Shown here: positions 53,373 through 62,507 of the stretch, in pieces
How the letters are laid out: every line of letters starts with the position of its first letter
Numbering within the stretch: the stretch's first letter is position 1
Origin: Ureibacillus xyleni
GTDB lineage: Bacteria > Bacillota > Bacilli > Bacillales_A > Planococcaceae
Direction: 5' to 3'
Length of the DNA stretch: 64,000 nucleotides
Assembly (NCBI RefSeq): GCF_900217795.1
Contig: NZ_OBMQ01000001.1
Location: forward strand, 124,001-188,000
Program-made: the position numbers and the translations under genes
Notes under the pieces: generated by a model
The model's database searches: none
Told to the model about the DNA's origin: nothing
The model's input: only the letters and a program-made list of their open reading frames with translations

Positions 53373-55421
53373 ATGACCGAAGAAGAAATTTGGCAATTAA
53401 TCGATGAAGGGGAAACTACGGAACTAGAATGTAAGCAAGCAGAGGGTGGTTTACCGAAAGATATGTGGTCTACTTATTCAGCTTTTGCTAATACAAACGG
53501 CGGTATTATTTTATTAGGAGTAAGAGAAGATAGAAAAACAGGGATCTTTACTCCACAAAATGTAGACACCAATAAGTTGATGAAGGATTTTTGGGATAAT
53601 ATTAATAATCCTCAAAAAATTAGTTGGAATATATTAAACAATGAAGATGTTACACCAGTACAAATGGGTGACGCAACGATATTGAAAATCGTTGTGCCAC
53701 GAGCGACAAGAGAGCAAAAGCCTGTTTATCAGGGCCAAAACCCTTATATCGGAACATATCGTAGAAACTATGAGGGAGATTATCGTTGTTCTGAGAACGA
53801 AGTAAATCGGATGATTGCTGAAAAAACATCCGCTGCTCAAGATAGTTATATTCTTGAAAATTACACAATGGACGATTTGGATAAAACCTCATTTAAAAGT
53901 TATCGACAACGATTCGCAACGTTGAAACCGGATAATCATTGGAACGAGGTAGATGATAAAGAGTTTCTACGTTTATTAGGTGGTTGGAAAAAAGACCGAA
54001 AAGAAAATAAAGAAGGTTTAACAGTTGCAGGTTTGTTAATGTTTGGAAAGGAAACTGCAATTACCGAATATTTTCCACACTACTTCCTAGATTATCGTGA
54101 AAAAATTTCTACTATACCTGATCAACGTTGGTCACATCGTATTACATCTCAAGATGGCAATTGGTCAGGAAATCTATATGATTTCTACTTTAAAGTGATT
54201 GGTCGTCTAACTGCTGATATTAATGTTCCCTTTTTAATCGAAGGAGATGAATTAATGAGACAGTCTGACACTCGTGTTCATAAGGCATTGCGAGAAGCCG
54301 TTTTAAACACGTTGATTCATGCAGATTATCATGTGCAAGGAAATATTTTAATTGAAAAAGAGAAAAATGTTTTTAAATTTTCAAACCCCGGTACTTTACG
54401 AATTTCTGTAGAGAAAGCTATAGCTGGAGGACATACAGATCCTCGAAATCCAATTATTTTTAGGATGTTTGCACAATTAGGTTTGGGAGAACGTTCAGGC
54501 TATGGTTTAGAAAGTATTCATAGTACATGGAAGCAACAACATTGGCGAAAACCAGCACTCGAAGAAGAATTTCAACCAGAAAAAGTGACACTGCTACTCT
54601 TCCCAGATATGTTGCTACCAAAAGATGTTTTAGAATTGCTAGAATTTAAGCTAGGGTCTAGATATAAAACCTTATCTTCTGATGAGGTTTTAGCATTAGT
54701 AATTGCTTACGAAGAAAAAAGCATCACGAATACACGTCTACAATCTTTAACAAATAAACATTCGCAGGAAATACTAAAAGTTCTAAGTACCTTAGTTGAT
54801 GAAGAGTTTTTAGTACCTGAAGGCTATGGTAGAGGAACAAGGTATGTTCTATCTGATTTCTTTAATTTTAATAATGAAGATGAGCGAGTCGAATTTTTAG
54901 AGTTCAAATATAAAAAATCATTAGCAGAACTTGGAATAGAAGACGCTGATGCTAGATCTGTTGAGGAAAAAAAGAATCTACTTCAGGAAAAGACCGGTCT
55001 TAAAGGTGAAATGATAGGTCTTAACAAGAAAAACATAGGTCCTAATGAAAAAATGATAGGTCCTAACGAGAAAAATAACGACCTTAATGATGGGATGCTA
55101 ATTCTTAACAAGGAAACGAGTAGACTTAAAGCGGAGAAGGGCAACACAGAGGAACAAGATGAGGTAATGGAACATTTACAATTAATTGCAGAACCCGCAA
55201 GAAATAAGATGCGCTTGAATTACGAAAAAATGGAGGCCATTATTTTAAAACTATGCTTAAATCAGTATTTGACCATAAAAGAGTTATCTGAACTATTAAA
55301 TCGAGATTCCGACAGTCTAAGAAAAAGATATATTACACCATTACTTCAAGCAAATAAATTAGAACTACTCTATCCTGAAAACCCTCGACATAAGAAGCAA
55401 GCATATAAAACGAAAGCATAA
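53373..55421 (+). CDS. AlbA_2/Schlafen-type ATP-binding protein 2
   Basis: The 682-residue protein has an AlbA_2 domain ('ETTELECKQAEGGLPKDMWS', 'AFANTNGGIILLGVREDRKT', 'PYIGTYRRNYEGDYRC'), a GHKL-type ATP-binding region ('ALREAVLNTLIHADYHVQGN', 'FKFSNPGTLRISVEKAIAGG', 'LGLGERSGYGLESIHSTWKQ') and winged helices. A tandem 8-residue repeat follows at about 542-575 ('MIGLNKKN', 'IGPNEKMI', 'GPNEKNND'), then a final HTH ('YLTIKELSELLNRDSDSLRK'). GAGGTGGTG precedes the ATG. Related proteins regulate transcription or act in defence. It directly precedes S-layer cassette 3. Confidence 0.8.
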   Translation: MTEEEIWQLIDEGETTELECKQAEGGLPKDMWSTYSAFANTNGGIILLGVREDRKTGIFTPQNVDTNKLMKDFWDNINNPQKISWNILNNEDVTPVQMGDATILKIVVPRATREQKPVYQGQNPYIGTYRRNYEGDYRCSENEVNRMIAEKTSAAQDSYILENYTMDDLDKTSFKSYRQRFATLKPDNHWNEVDDKEFLRLLGGWKKDRKENKEGLTVAGLLMFGKETAITEYFPHYFLDYREKISTIPDQRWSHRITSQDGNWSGNLYDFYFKVIGRLTADINVPFLIEGDELMRQSDTRVHKALREAVLNTLIHADYHVQGNILIEKEKNVFKFSNPGTLRISVEKAIAGGHTDPRNPIIFRMFAQLGLGERSGYGLESIHSTWKQQHWRKPALEEEFQPEKVTLLLFPDMLLPKDVLELLEFKLGSRYKTLSSDEVLALVIAYEEKSITNTRLQSLTNKHSQEILKVLSTLVDEEFLVPEGYGRGTRYVLSDFFNFNNEDERVEFLEFKYKKSLAELGIEDADARSVEEKKNLLQEKTGLKGEMIGLNKKNIGPNEKMIGPNEKNNDLNDGMLILNKETSRLKAEKGNTEEQDEVMEHLQLIAEPARNKMRLNYEKMEAIILKLCLNQYLTIKELSELLNRDSDSLRKRYITPLLQANKLELLYPENPRHKKQAYKTKA

Positions 55422-55451
55422 TTATGACAGTTTAAATTAAAACTTCACAAC

Positions 55452-55495
55452 GGCTGATACGGAAATGATTTTGATGTCTCCTATCAGCTTTTTTC
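55452..55495 (+). terminator. Terminator of AlbA-type gene 2
   Basis: GGCTGATA pairs with TATCAGC(T), followed by TTTTTT. It overlaps the apparent ATG (55465) of the next frame, which argues against that ATG as a real start. Confidence 0.8.
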
Positions 55496-57687
55496 GTTAT
55501 CTACAGAGTTTTAGAAGTGGCACTAATTCAGCATGTGCGATTAACCCTACATCTGTGAAAGTAACATTCAACCAAGAAGTAGAAGAACTTGCTAAAGCTG
55601 ATGTAACTGTTACAAATAAAGAAGCAAACGTTAAACAATTAGTAAAATCTGTAGAATTAGCTGAAGATGGCAAATCTGCTACTGTTACTTTCTATGATGC
55701 ATTAACTGAAGATGCAACATACACAGTTGCAGTTAAAGATGCGGGTAGCTCAGAATTTACATTTGTTGTTGGGGTTCCTACAACAATTGAAGTTAAAGAA
55801 ACTCAAGCATTTGCAAAAGATGCTGCTAATGCAAAAGTAAGCTATAAAGTTCTAGATGAGAATGGCTTAGATATTACTGCAGACGTGGAAAATGTTGAAT
55901 TCCAATCAACTAGTGCAATTGTTAACTCAAGTACAGGTGCTATTACAACTTCAAGCACAGGATCAGCTTTCGTATATGTTGTAGTGACTAAAGAAGATGG
56001 CACAGAATTAAAATCAAATCGTATTACTGTAAAAGTTGAAGAAGCTTCTGCCAAGTCACTTGATGAAGTAACTATTGGTGCACAAGCTTTAAATCCTGGA
56101 TTCGGTGCAGCTAATTATAAACAAGAATTAAGAGTTTCTAAAGATAATGCTTCTGCATATATTCATGTTTTAGGACAAAATCAATTTGGTAATGATGTTG
56201 ATTATACTTCTGCAGCTAAATTTGAATCATTAGATTTAGATGTTGCAGTTGTTGATGCAAGTACTGGTTTAATTACACCAATTAAAGCTGGTAAATTTGC
56301 TGTTAAAGTTACTGTAGGTTCAGTTACAAAAACTGTGGAATTAGAGGTTTTAGCATCTTCTGAGGCTACAACTATCGAAACAGATAAAACTTCAGTAACA
56401 TTATCTAATAAAGCTACATCACCTGAAGTGATTGAAGTTACTGTAAAAGATCAACATGATTTAGAAACATCAGATGCTGTAACAGCTACAGTTAAAACTG
56501 GTGATAAATTAATTACTGTCGCTGACAATCAAGACGGTACATTCTCAATTTCACCAAAAGCTGATGCGAAAGCTGGTACTGCAACAATTGAATTTAAAGT
56601 ATCAGATACTGTAAAAACTACTGTTAATGTTGTAATTACAGAAGCTGGTAATGTTGATGCATATGCAGTTAAAGAATTTGCGGCTAAATTAGATGTGAAT
56701 TCATCAAATACTGCAAATCCAAAAACTCCTTCTTCAATGACACCTGCTATTATTCCAGTTGATGCTAATGGAGTACAAGCTGGGGCTGCTGTTGGAAATT
56801 CAAGATTTGTAGTTAAAGATTCTGAAGGCGTAGAAGTGAAATCTGGACAAACTAATATTGGTGCAGATGGTACAATTGCTGCAAGTGAATTTGCTAAAGT
56901 TGGTACTTATACTGTAGAAGCCTATGTTGGTAATGTGTTAGTAGATACTAAGACAGTTGAAGTAGTTGATACTACTCCTAAACCAACGTTAGAATTCACA
57001 TCTACATCTATCACAGATGCTGATAAAGATGGAGATTTATTCGATGAACTTGCTGGTAAATTATCTGCAACTTTAGGTGATAACACTTATACTATTGCTG
57101 ACCAAACTAATACTTTAATAGTTGATTCAGTTAAATTCATCTCATCAAATTCAGATGTTGTTGCATCAGCGACTCAAGCTGCAAATACTGTAGATGTATT
57201 AAATCCAGGTACAGCGAATCTATTAATTGGTGAAGTTACAGTAACTATTGGTCAAACACAATACACAATTGATATGAAAAACTTCAAATTAGTAGCTGAC
57301 GCAACTGCTGCTCAAACAGCTCCAGCAAACAGTGCTCAAACAGCAACAGTTAATGGTTTAACTACAGATAATGCTAGATTCTTAGTATTTGGTTTAGTAG
57401 GACAAAGTAGTGCACAAACACCATCTACTTTAGCAGAAGTGAAAGCTTATATTGATAGTACGTATGATGTAAATTTTGATACTTCAAAGATTTCAGTTGA
57501 TGATGCTACTGGTGAACTAACAGTTTCAAATGGTTTATTAAGTGCTGCAGACTGGAAAAAAGTTAAACAAAATGGCAATAAATCTCTACCGTACAAAATC
57601 ACATTAGATGGTACTGGTAAAAAAGTTAAAATTGCTATGTATGCAGATGGTACTGCAGTTATTGAAGATACACGTTCTGCTGAATAA
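55465..57687 (+). CDS. S-layer protein C-terminal cassette 3 (no real N-terminus)
   Basis: The frame opens inside the previous gene's terminator and has no ribosome site. S-layer homology starts at 55537 with 'AINPTSVKVTFNQEVEELAK', the same junction as cassette 2. About 715 residues follow: a Big_5-like module, Big_2-like modules ('DENGLDITADVENVEFQSTS', 'TIETDKTSVTLSNKATSPEV') and further Ig modules, ending 'IAMYADGTAVIEDTRSAE'. There is no signal peptide, SLH or cysteine-rich anchor; one Cys lies in the junk start. It is probably silent until recombined with an expressed N-terminus. The TAA lies at the edge of intron copy 2. Confidence 0.8.
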   Translation: MILMSPISFFRYLQSFRSGTNSACAINPTSVKVTFNQEVEELAKADVTVTNKEANVKQLVKSVELAEDGKSATVTFYDALTEDATYTVAVKDAGSSEFTFVVGVPTTIEVKETQAFAKDAANAKVSYKVLDENGLDITADVENVEFQSTSAIVNSSTGAITTSSTGSAFVYVVVTKEDGTELKSNRITVKVEEASAKSLDEVTIGAQALNPGFGAANYKQELRVSKDNASAYIHVLGQNQFGNDVDYTSAAKFESLDLDVAVVDASTGLITPIKAGKFAVKVTVGSVTKTVELEVLASSEATTIETDKTSVTLSNKATSPEVIEVTVKDQHDLETSDAVTATVKTGDKLITVADNQDGTFSISPKADAKAGTATIEFKVSDTVKTTVNVVITEAGNVDAYAVKEFAAKLDVNSSNTANPKTPSSMTPAIIPVDANGVQAGAAVGNSRFVVKDSEGVEVKSGQTNIGADGTIAASEFAKVGTYTVEAYVGNVLVDTKTVEVVDTTPKPTLEFTSTSITDADKDGDLFDELAGKLSATLGDNTYTIADQTNTLIVDSVKFISSNSDVVASATQAANTVDVLNPGTANLLIGEVTVTIGQTQYTIDMKNFKLVADATAAQTAPANSAQTATVNGLTTDNARFLVFGLVGQSSAQTPSTLAEVKAYIDSTYDVNFDTSKISVDDATGELTVSNGLLSAADWKKVKQNGNKSLPYKITLDGTGKKVKIAMYADGTAVIEDTRSAE

Positions 57688-57740
57688 TTAAACGAAACGT
57701 TACTTCATAAACTAGTAATCTAGTGAAAGAAGTGGAAATG

Positions 57741-57793
57741 ACACCTCATGATGTGATAGCTTAGACAAGTTTGATTTTCATGAGGTGTTTTTC
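57741..57793 (+). terminator. Intrinsic terminator after S-layer stop, inside intron copy 2
   Basis: ACACCTCATGA pairs with TCATGAGGTGT, followed by TTTTCT. Compared with copy 1 the outer pairs differ but pairing is kept. Confidence 0.8.
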
Positions 57794-58361
57794 TAACTAT
57801 TACTTCCACTTATTAGGTGAAATTCCTAATCGTGATAACAGCCTTTTTATCATGTGCCTAATCCTCCTGCATCCAGTGAGGCTCTAACAAGCCAAAGGGG
57901 TGAAGTCAGGTGAAGTCGTACTCGAAGAATCGAGGCGGGGCTCTTTAAAAGGTGACTATGGTCAGGCAGACGAATCCATGTAGGCAGGGTGAGGTAGTGA
58001 GTGCTAAGACATAAGCTAGCAGGTTGGCATTCATCCTTATATTTGAGATAATATAATTGGCGATTGGAACAATTCAGGCTGTTAAACCAGTCGTTCTCAT
58101 TCCTGAATAGTGGAGACCTAAGGTCATCAAAACAAGGGATAGAAGTAATGGAACGTTTGAAGTCTTGCTAGAATAGGTGAGTTAGCACCAGTGAAGCTAG
58201 TAAGATGGCGGCGGGTTCATAGTAGTGTCGATCGCTAGCCGTTTGGACTTGCATGGTAACATGCGAGAAGGGGAAAACTAGCAGGAACGAAGGAACCCAG
58301 TCAGTAGTATATATTCTAATAAAGCTTATTTCCCCAAATTTAAGCTTAAGCATACAAATTA

Positions 58362-58402
58362 ATAGAGCCAATCAGATTAATCGATTGGCTCTATATTTTT
58401 GA
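58362..58402 (+). terminator. Terminator-like hairpin in intron domain IV, copy 2
   Basis: ATAGAGCCAATC pairs perfectly with GATTGGCTCTAT, followed by ATTTTTG. Confidence 0.75.
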
Positions 58403-58599
58403 TTTTCATATGGGTATTAATTACTATGTAAATATTTGGTATTTAATAAATATATAAATTCTTAGGCCTTAATTAATAAAGAAATGAAATTATAGTAAAA
58501 TATGTACTGATAGATCGCCGTGTGCGTTGAAAGACGCCTGCACGGTGAAGGCTCGTTATAAACCGAAATAGATAGAAGGATAAGACGAGAATAGCGAAC

Positions 58600-58910
58600 C
58601 AGAAATACAAGATTTTACATTGTCGGGATATAAAGGTGATGGTGTTTTAACATTCGCCTTTAATGCAAAACCAGATGCAACTAGTATTGTAGTGATGCAA
58701 TCAACTGATAATGGAAGCACTTGGACTGAGTCTAATATTATCTCTATTTATAAAAATGGTAGCTTCCAAACTGGAGTTACAATATTAGATGAAACTCATA
58801 ATGGTGTAAGAATTGATGGACTAGTTCATGGTATAACGTATAAATTTAAAATGGTTATTATTGGTGGAAGTTATGCTGGAAATACAAATGTAATTACTCA
58901 CACATATTAA
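58600..58910 (+). CDS. Downstream exon: FnIII/Ig-like C-terminal module
   Basis: The frame is open from the end of domain VI and has no ATG or ribosome site; the only near-start is a TTG at 58620. The product of about 103 residues reads 'SEIQDFTLSGYKGDGVLTFA', then 'IVVMQSTDNGSTWTESNIIS', 'THNGVRIDGLVHGITYKFKM' and 'VIIGGSYAGNTNVITHTY', a single FnIII- or Ig-like sandwich ('DGL..GITY.FK' is typical of FnIII F-G strands). It is not similar to the LamG exon of copy 1. If 57686-58599 is spliced out, the cassette gains this domain in frame through a TCA codon. Confidence 0.7.
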
Positions 58911-58984
58911 TTACTACTAATTGACAAATGTAAGTTTGGTAAGATGCTGTCTGTACAATCATAGCCGTAACAACCGTACATTTA

Positions 58985-59071
58985 ATCATATATTATATCC
59001 TTGAAATATCAATTACAGCCTTTCATTCCAAATGGAATGAAGGGCTATTTTCATTTTAAGGAGGAAACATC
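58985..59071 (+). promoter_or_regulatory. RadC-type leader, copy 3 (intact)
   Basis: CATATATTATATCCTTGAAA, then GCCTTTCATTCC / GGAATGAAGGGC hairpin, then TATTTTCATTTTAAGGAGG and ATG. Confidence 0.65.
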
Positions 59072-59536
59072 ATGGAAAAAAATCAAAAGAAACAACCAGC
59101 AAAACGCATTCAGCTAGTCGATGTCGTACTAGAAAGAAAGGGATCGCAGCTGTTCAGTGGCAAACGTGTTCGCTCACCAGAAGATGCCGCAAACATCATT
59201 CGTGACTTCATCGGAGATAGCGACAGAGAGCGCTTTGTGGTGCTAGGAATGTCAACGAAAAATGAGCCACAAGTGTTACAAGTCGTTCACACTGGCTCAA
59301 TCAACGCATCGATTGTGCATCCGAGAGATGTCATGAAAGCTTTAATTTTAGCAAATTGTGCAAGCTGCGTAGTAGGGCATAACCATCCTTCCAATGATGT
59401 AACACCATCACCAGAAGACATTGAAGTGACTGAAAGATTAGTAGAAGCAGGGAAAATACTTGGCATTGATGTTCTTGACCATGTCATTTTGTCTTCTCAT
59501 TCATTTTTATCATTAAAAGAGAAAGGCTATATGTAG
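59072..59536 (+). CDS. RadC-like JAB/MPN-domain protein
   Basis: The 154-residue protein consists of the RadC MPN+ domain: 'QVLQVVHTGSINASIVHPRD', then 'VGHNHPSNDVTPSPEDIEVT' with the JAMM ligands H-x-H and the later Asp of S-x-x-D, about residues 108-124. It lacks the HhH region of chromosomal RadC, as in the short forms on plasmids and genomic islands. The role of RadC is unsettled; a metal-dependent nuclease or deubiquitinase-like fold is present. AAGGAGGAAAC precedes the ATG. It follows cassette 3 and is co-transcribed with the next gene. Confidence 0.85.
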   Translation: MEKNQKKQPAKRIQLVDVVLERKGSQLFSGKRVRSPEDAANIIRDFIGDSDRERFVVLGMSTKNEPQVLQVVHTGSINASIVHPRDVMKALILANCASCVVGHNHPSNDVTPSPEDIEVTERLVEAGKILGIDVLDHVILSSHSFLSLKEKGYM

Positions 59537-59545
59537 GTGATGCAC

Positions 59546-59863
59546 ATGAATACAATCTTACGGATTTCAGAAGTATTGTTTCAAAAGTATGGTTACTATG
59601 TTCCCATCTCAGAAATTGGATACGAGAGCAATAGTTTTTACAAAGAAGAGATTGACGAACAGCTAGTACCGCCATTTTTCCTAGAGCATCTTGAAGATCC
59701 AATTCAAACAGAGTGTGCTAACTATACAGATGCAGAAGGTAACTACTATTTGGTCATTCAAGTTGAAATTGGTGAACTGGATCTACGTCAAGTTTTTGGA
59801 CACAATCTGCCTAAGTTTTTTCTTGGGCAACATCCCAAATGGATTGTTCCACACCCCAAGTAG
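59546..59863 (+). CDS. Hypothetical protein linked to RadC-like gene
   Basis: The chosen start is ATG 59546 ('MNTILRISEVLFQKYGYYVP') with AGGTGA upstream; GTG 59537 and ATG 59540 are alternatives. The product of about 105 residues is acidic and aromatic ('PPFFLEHLEDPIQTECANYT', 'YYLVIQVEIGELDLRQVFGH'), with no recognised motif. The stop codon is part of a 9-bp hairpin arm: CCCAAGTAG (59854-59862) pairs with CTACTTGGG (59894-59902). It follows the RadC stop by 9 bp and should be co-translated. Confidence 0.65.
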   Translation: MNTILRISEVLFQKYGYYVPISEIGYESNSFYKEEIDEQLVPPFFLEHLEDPIQTECANYTDAEGNYYLVIQVEIGELDLRQVFGHNLPKFFLGQHPKWIVPHPK

Positions 59864-59971
59864 CCCGTCACAGTGAAAAGAGCCTTTGACCGCCTACTTG
59901 GGATGTAGAGCGAAAAAGATACGGATGTTGCCGAACAAAAATGTTGGGGAGGGAATCTCCATCATCCCCGT

Positions 59972-60787
59972 TTACGCTGCAGCACGACAGATTTTTTCAA
60001 AAACATCTGGTGATAAATAGCCAATACTGCCATGAATTCGTTTTCGGTTGTACCAACCTTCGATGTAGCGGAACAGTGCAATTCGAGCGGTTTCAAAATT
60101 GGCGTAGCGTGTACGGTAGACTTCTTCTTTTTTCAACGTCGCATGGAACGATTCAATGCACGCATTATCGTACGGACACCCTTTTCGACTGTAAGAAGGT
60201 GTGATGCCATAGTGCTCGAGCTTTTTACGAAAATCTTCGCTTGTATATTGCGTTCCTAGATCTGTATGCAAAATCAAGCCTGGTGCGGGCTGCTGGGCCA
60301 TCACGGCGTTTTCGAGCGCGTCTAAAACAAGGTCCACCGTCATACGGCGCCCAAACTTAAAGCCTACTATCTTTTTTGTATGTAAATCTTGTACCGACGC
60401 CAAATAGCACCAGCCGTCCTGAACGGTATGGATATACGTAATGTCAGCCACCCATTTTTCATTGATGGTTTCGGTTGTGAAATCTTGTTCGAGTACGTTT
60501 TCACGTTCTTCCACTGGGGTGCTAGATGAAGCCGGTTTATACTTTTTTACGATGTTCGAACGGATGCCTGCATGTTTCATAATACGCTGTACGCGATCAA
60601 TACTGCCTGTATAACCTTCTTGCTTTAAGATGGCAAAGATTTTCGGTGCTCCGTATCGTCCACCACTGTCTGTGTGGATTTCCCGAATGCGTACTAAAAG
60701 CTTCTCATTGGCGACATGATAGCTGTTTGGCTTCTTATGAAACGATTGATAATATGTACTTTTAGGCATCTTTAATACCTGACACAT
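59972..60787 (-). CDS. IS3-family transposase OrfB 2
   Basis: The 271-residue product shows the full rve core: 'EKWVADITYIHTVQDGWCYL' (first Asp), 'GLILHTDLGTQYTSEDFRKK' (second Asp) and 'DNACIESFHATLKKEEVYRT' (Glu), with an HTH_21 start ('PKSTYYQSFHKKPNSYHVAN'). It belongs to a different IS3 subgroup from the element at 40787. It should need a -1 shift at A AAA AAG in orfA, but orfA is frameshifted. Confidence 0.9.
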   Translation of the reverse strand: MCQVLKMPKSTYYQSFHKKPNSYHVANEKLLVRIREIHTDSGGRYGAPKIFAILKQEGYTGSIDRVQRIMKHAGIRSNIVKKYKPASSSTPVEERENVLEQDFTTETINEKWVADITYIHTVQDGWCYLASVQDLHTKKIVGFKFGRRMTVDLVLDALENAVMAQQPAPGLILHTDLGTQYTSEDFRKKLEHYGITPSYSRKGCPYDNACIESFHATLKKEEVYRTRYANFETARIALFRYIEGWYNRKRIHGSIGYLSPDVFEKICRAAA

Positions 60788-60846
60788 CAGCTGAACAGGC
60801 TGATGCGCGCTTTCCTTTTCAATGTGATCGATGAGTTCTTGGTCGT

Positions 60847-61106
60847 CTATTTTTGCGCGAATATGGTCATAGCCTTTTTTAGGATTTCTACCTCTTGTTT
60901 CAAACGTAGATTTTCCTTCTGGATGGCAGCGACTTCAGCTGCCGTTAACTCATTTGTCCCTTCAATCGGAGAATGAAGTTTAATCCATTTATAAATAGTA
61001 ACTTCGATACACCATATTCGCTTGATAACTGATTGACCGGTGTGCCAGAGCGATAAAGCTCCACCACAGTTTGTTTGAACTCTTGATTATACTTTTTTTG
61101 ATTCAT
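60847..61106 (-). pseudogene. IS3-family OrfA 2, frameshifted
   Basis: ATG 61106 opens 'MNQKKYNQEFKQTVVELYRS', then 'GTPVNQLSSEYGVS'. After that one base is missing; the HTH continues in another frame as 'TIYKWIKLHSPIEGTNELTA' and 'EVAAIQKENLRLKQEVEILK'. The span of 260 bp is not a multiple of three. The A AAA AAG slippery site for orfB is kept. Confidence 0.75.
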
Positions 61107-61397
61107 GCCGGACACGTCCTCTCATATAAGTTATTTTACTGACTTAGCGTGAGTGTGTCTATAACTCTATATTACATCCAGAGTAATGCACAGAAACTAA
61201 TTGAGTATTAAATAAGGCTTATATAGTTACCATAACCAATTTCCATATATTTAATTCCGTTTTTTTAGGATTATTTAGACTATTATTTAAATAATGATTA
61301 TTGGAAAAATTACTATTCTGTGAAAAAATGGTATTGGTTAATGCAAATTAATCCAGTATAATTAAACTTAGGAATCAATGAGAGGAGTTTTATAAAG

Positions 61398-61775
61398 GTG
61401 AGAAAAATTAAAAGTTTATTATTATCGTCTATTCTATTATTAGGACTAGTAATGATAATTCCGACTAATGTAACACAAGCTTCACCGGGCAATCCAACAG
61501 ACGGATTTTATGTTGATAACAAGTTAGTAAAGTCATATGCTGAACTTGGTAAAATGCAAAAAAGAGAAGTGAAAATATTTCTTAAATCTTCACTTAGATC
61601 AACAAAACCGACATATGTTGTAGTAGCCGGAAGTGTATACAAATTTGTAGATGTTGCTTTATACACACCAGGGAAACCATTACCTTCACAAACTGTCGCA
61701 GATTATGAATTGAAAAATGGTAAGTTAAATGACACTGTTGAGAGCACAGAATTTGAGGTAATTGGAATAGAATAA
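61398..61775 (+). CDS. Secreted hypothetical protein, 125 residues
   Basis: GTG 61398 has AGAGGAG upstream. A signal peptide 'RKIKSLLLSSILLLGLVMII' ends with a cleavage site near 'TQAS'. The mature part of about 95 residues is a small beta-rich domain ('GFYVDNKLVKSYAELGKMQK', 'TYVVVAGSVYKFVDVALYTP'). No family was recognised. A terminator follows at once. It lies among other exported proteins, close to S-layer cassette 3. Confidence 0.7.
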   Translation: MRKIKSLLLSSILLLGLVMIIPTNVTQASPGNPTDGFYVDNKLVKSYAELGKMQKREVKIFLKSSLRSTKPTYVVVAGSVYKFVDVALYTPGKPLPSQTVADYELKNGKLNDTVESTEFEVIGIE

Positions 61776-61788
61776 AATAAAAGTTTCT

Positions 61789-61824
61789 AAAAGTTCTGCA
61801 ATTAATTTTGTAGGACTTTTATTG
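61789..61824 (+). terminator. Terminator
   Basis: AAAAGTTCTGCAA pairs with TTGTAGGACTTTT, followed by ATTG. Confidence 0.75.
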
Positions 61825-61885
61825 TTAGCAAAGGATAATATAAATTCTCTGAAATTTGGTTTTCAAAATTAGCAAGGGGGTAACC

Positions 61886-62284
61886 ATGAAAAAATTAGTA
61901 AGTATTACTTTAATATTAATGTTAATTGCATTAGTAACAGCATGCTCAGAAGATAAAGGAAAGGAAATTCCGGATGAAGCAACCAAAGAGAAGATTGATA
62001 ACATCATAAGTGTTACACAAATAATCCAAGAGTATGAGATTATTACTGAATCAACGATTAAGAACGTTCAAGTAAGTAAGTTTAATTATGATTACGAAAT
62101 AATTAATAAAAGCGAATATGTCGTTGGGCATTTGGAATTACATAAAGATGTAAGTAAAGAAGATGCAAAAGTTTTAGCAGAAAAGCTATATTCAGATTTC
62201 TCAACCGTGGATAAAACAACACCCACAGTTATAAAAGTTTATCAAAATAGCAAAAAAATATTACAGATTCCTGAGGGTAAGTAA
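61886..62284 (+). CDS. Lipoprotein, 132 residues
   Basis: ATG 61886 has AAGGGGG upstream; the frame extends to 61856 without a site. The signal 'KKLVSITLILMLIALVTAC' has Cys at 20 in a V-T-A-C lipobox. The mature domain includes 'YEIINKSEYVVGHLELHKDV' and 'SKEDAKVLAEKLYSDFSTVD', the same fold pattern as the lipoprotein at 40314. Function is unknown; an anchored extracytoplasmic protein. Confidence 0.75.
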   Translation: MKKLVSITLILMLIALVTACSEDKGKEIPDEATKEKIDNIISVTQIIQEYEIITESTIKNVQVSKFNYDYEIINKSEYVVGHLELHKDVSKEDAKVLAEKLYSDFSTVDKTTPTVIKVYQNSKKILQIPEGK

Positions 62285-62507
62285 ATGTTCATACATACTA
62301 AGGTTCTCAAATGAAATTCTTTTCTAAAGGCAAGTCAACATGTGTGTAGTAGCACTTTTTGAGTTGTTGTTGTGCAAAAAAAAACTAATCTTTTTGTGCC
62401 CAAACTCTTGACGTAGTTACATGATGCAGTAGCTGTAAAAAGGGTAACTTAAATGTTAATAATACTGTCTAAGACTATGAAAAAAATTAAACATACACGC
62501 TTTATAG

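Larger units (their letters stand above)
57686..58599 (+). ncRNA. ORF-less group II intron-like RNA, copy 2
   Basis: Domain V is at 58516-58547. Relative to copy 1, GCGG/CCGC has become GCGT/ACGC, a compensatory change. Domain VI pairs CTCGT (about 58551) with ACGAG (58585-58589) around a purine-rich arm with a bulged-A candidate. ATTCAG in a conserved hairpin loop (58072-58077) is the exact complement of CTGAAT (57680-57685), which ends at the T of the stop codon, as an EBS1-IBS1 pair would. The 3' end AC|CAG aligns with copy 1. The length of 914 nt gives the same phase as 821 nt in copy 1. There is no maturase ORF; the 5' end is inferred. Confidence 0.75.
59940..61150 (-). mobile_element. 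IS3-family insertion sequence 2, orfA decayed
   Basis: OrfB and orfA lie on the minus strand in the usual overlapping order. I could not match the terminal inverted repeats, so the ends are approximate and one end may be lost. Confidence 0.65.
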
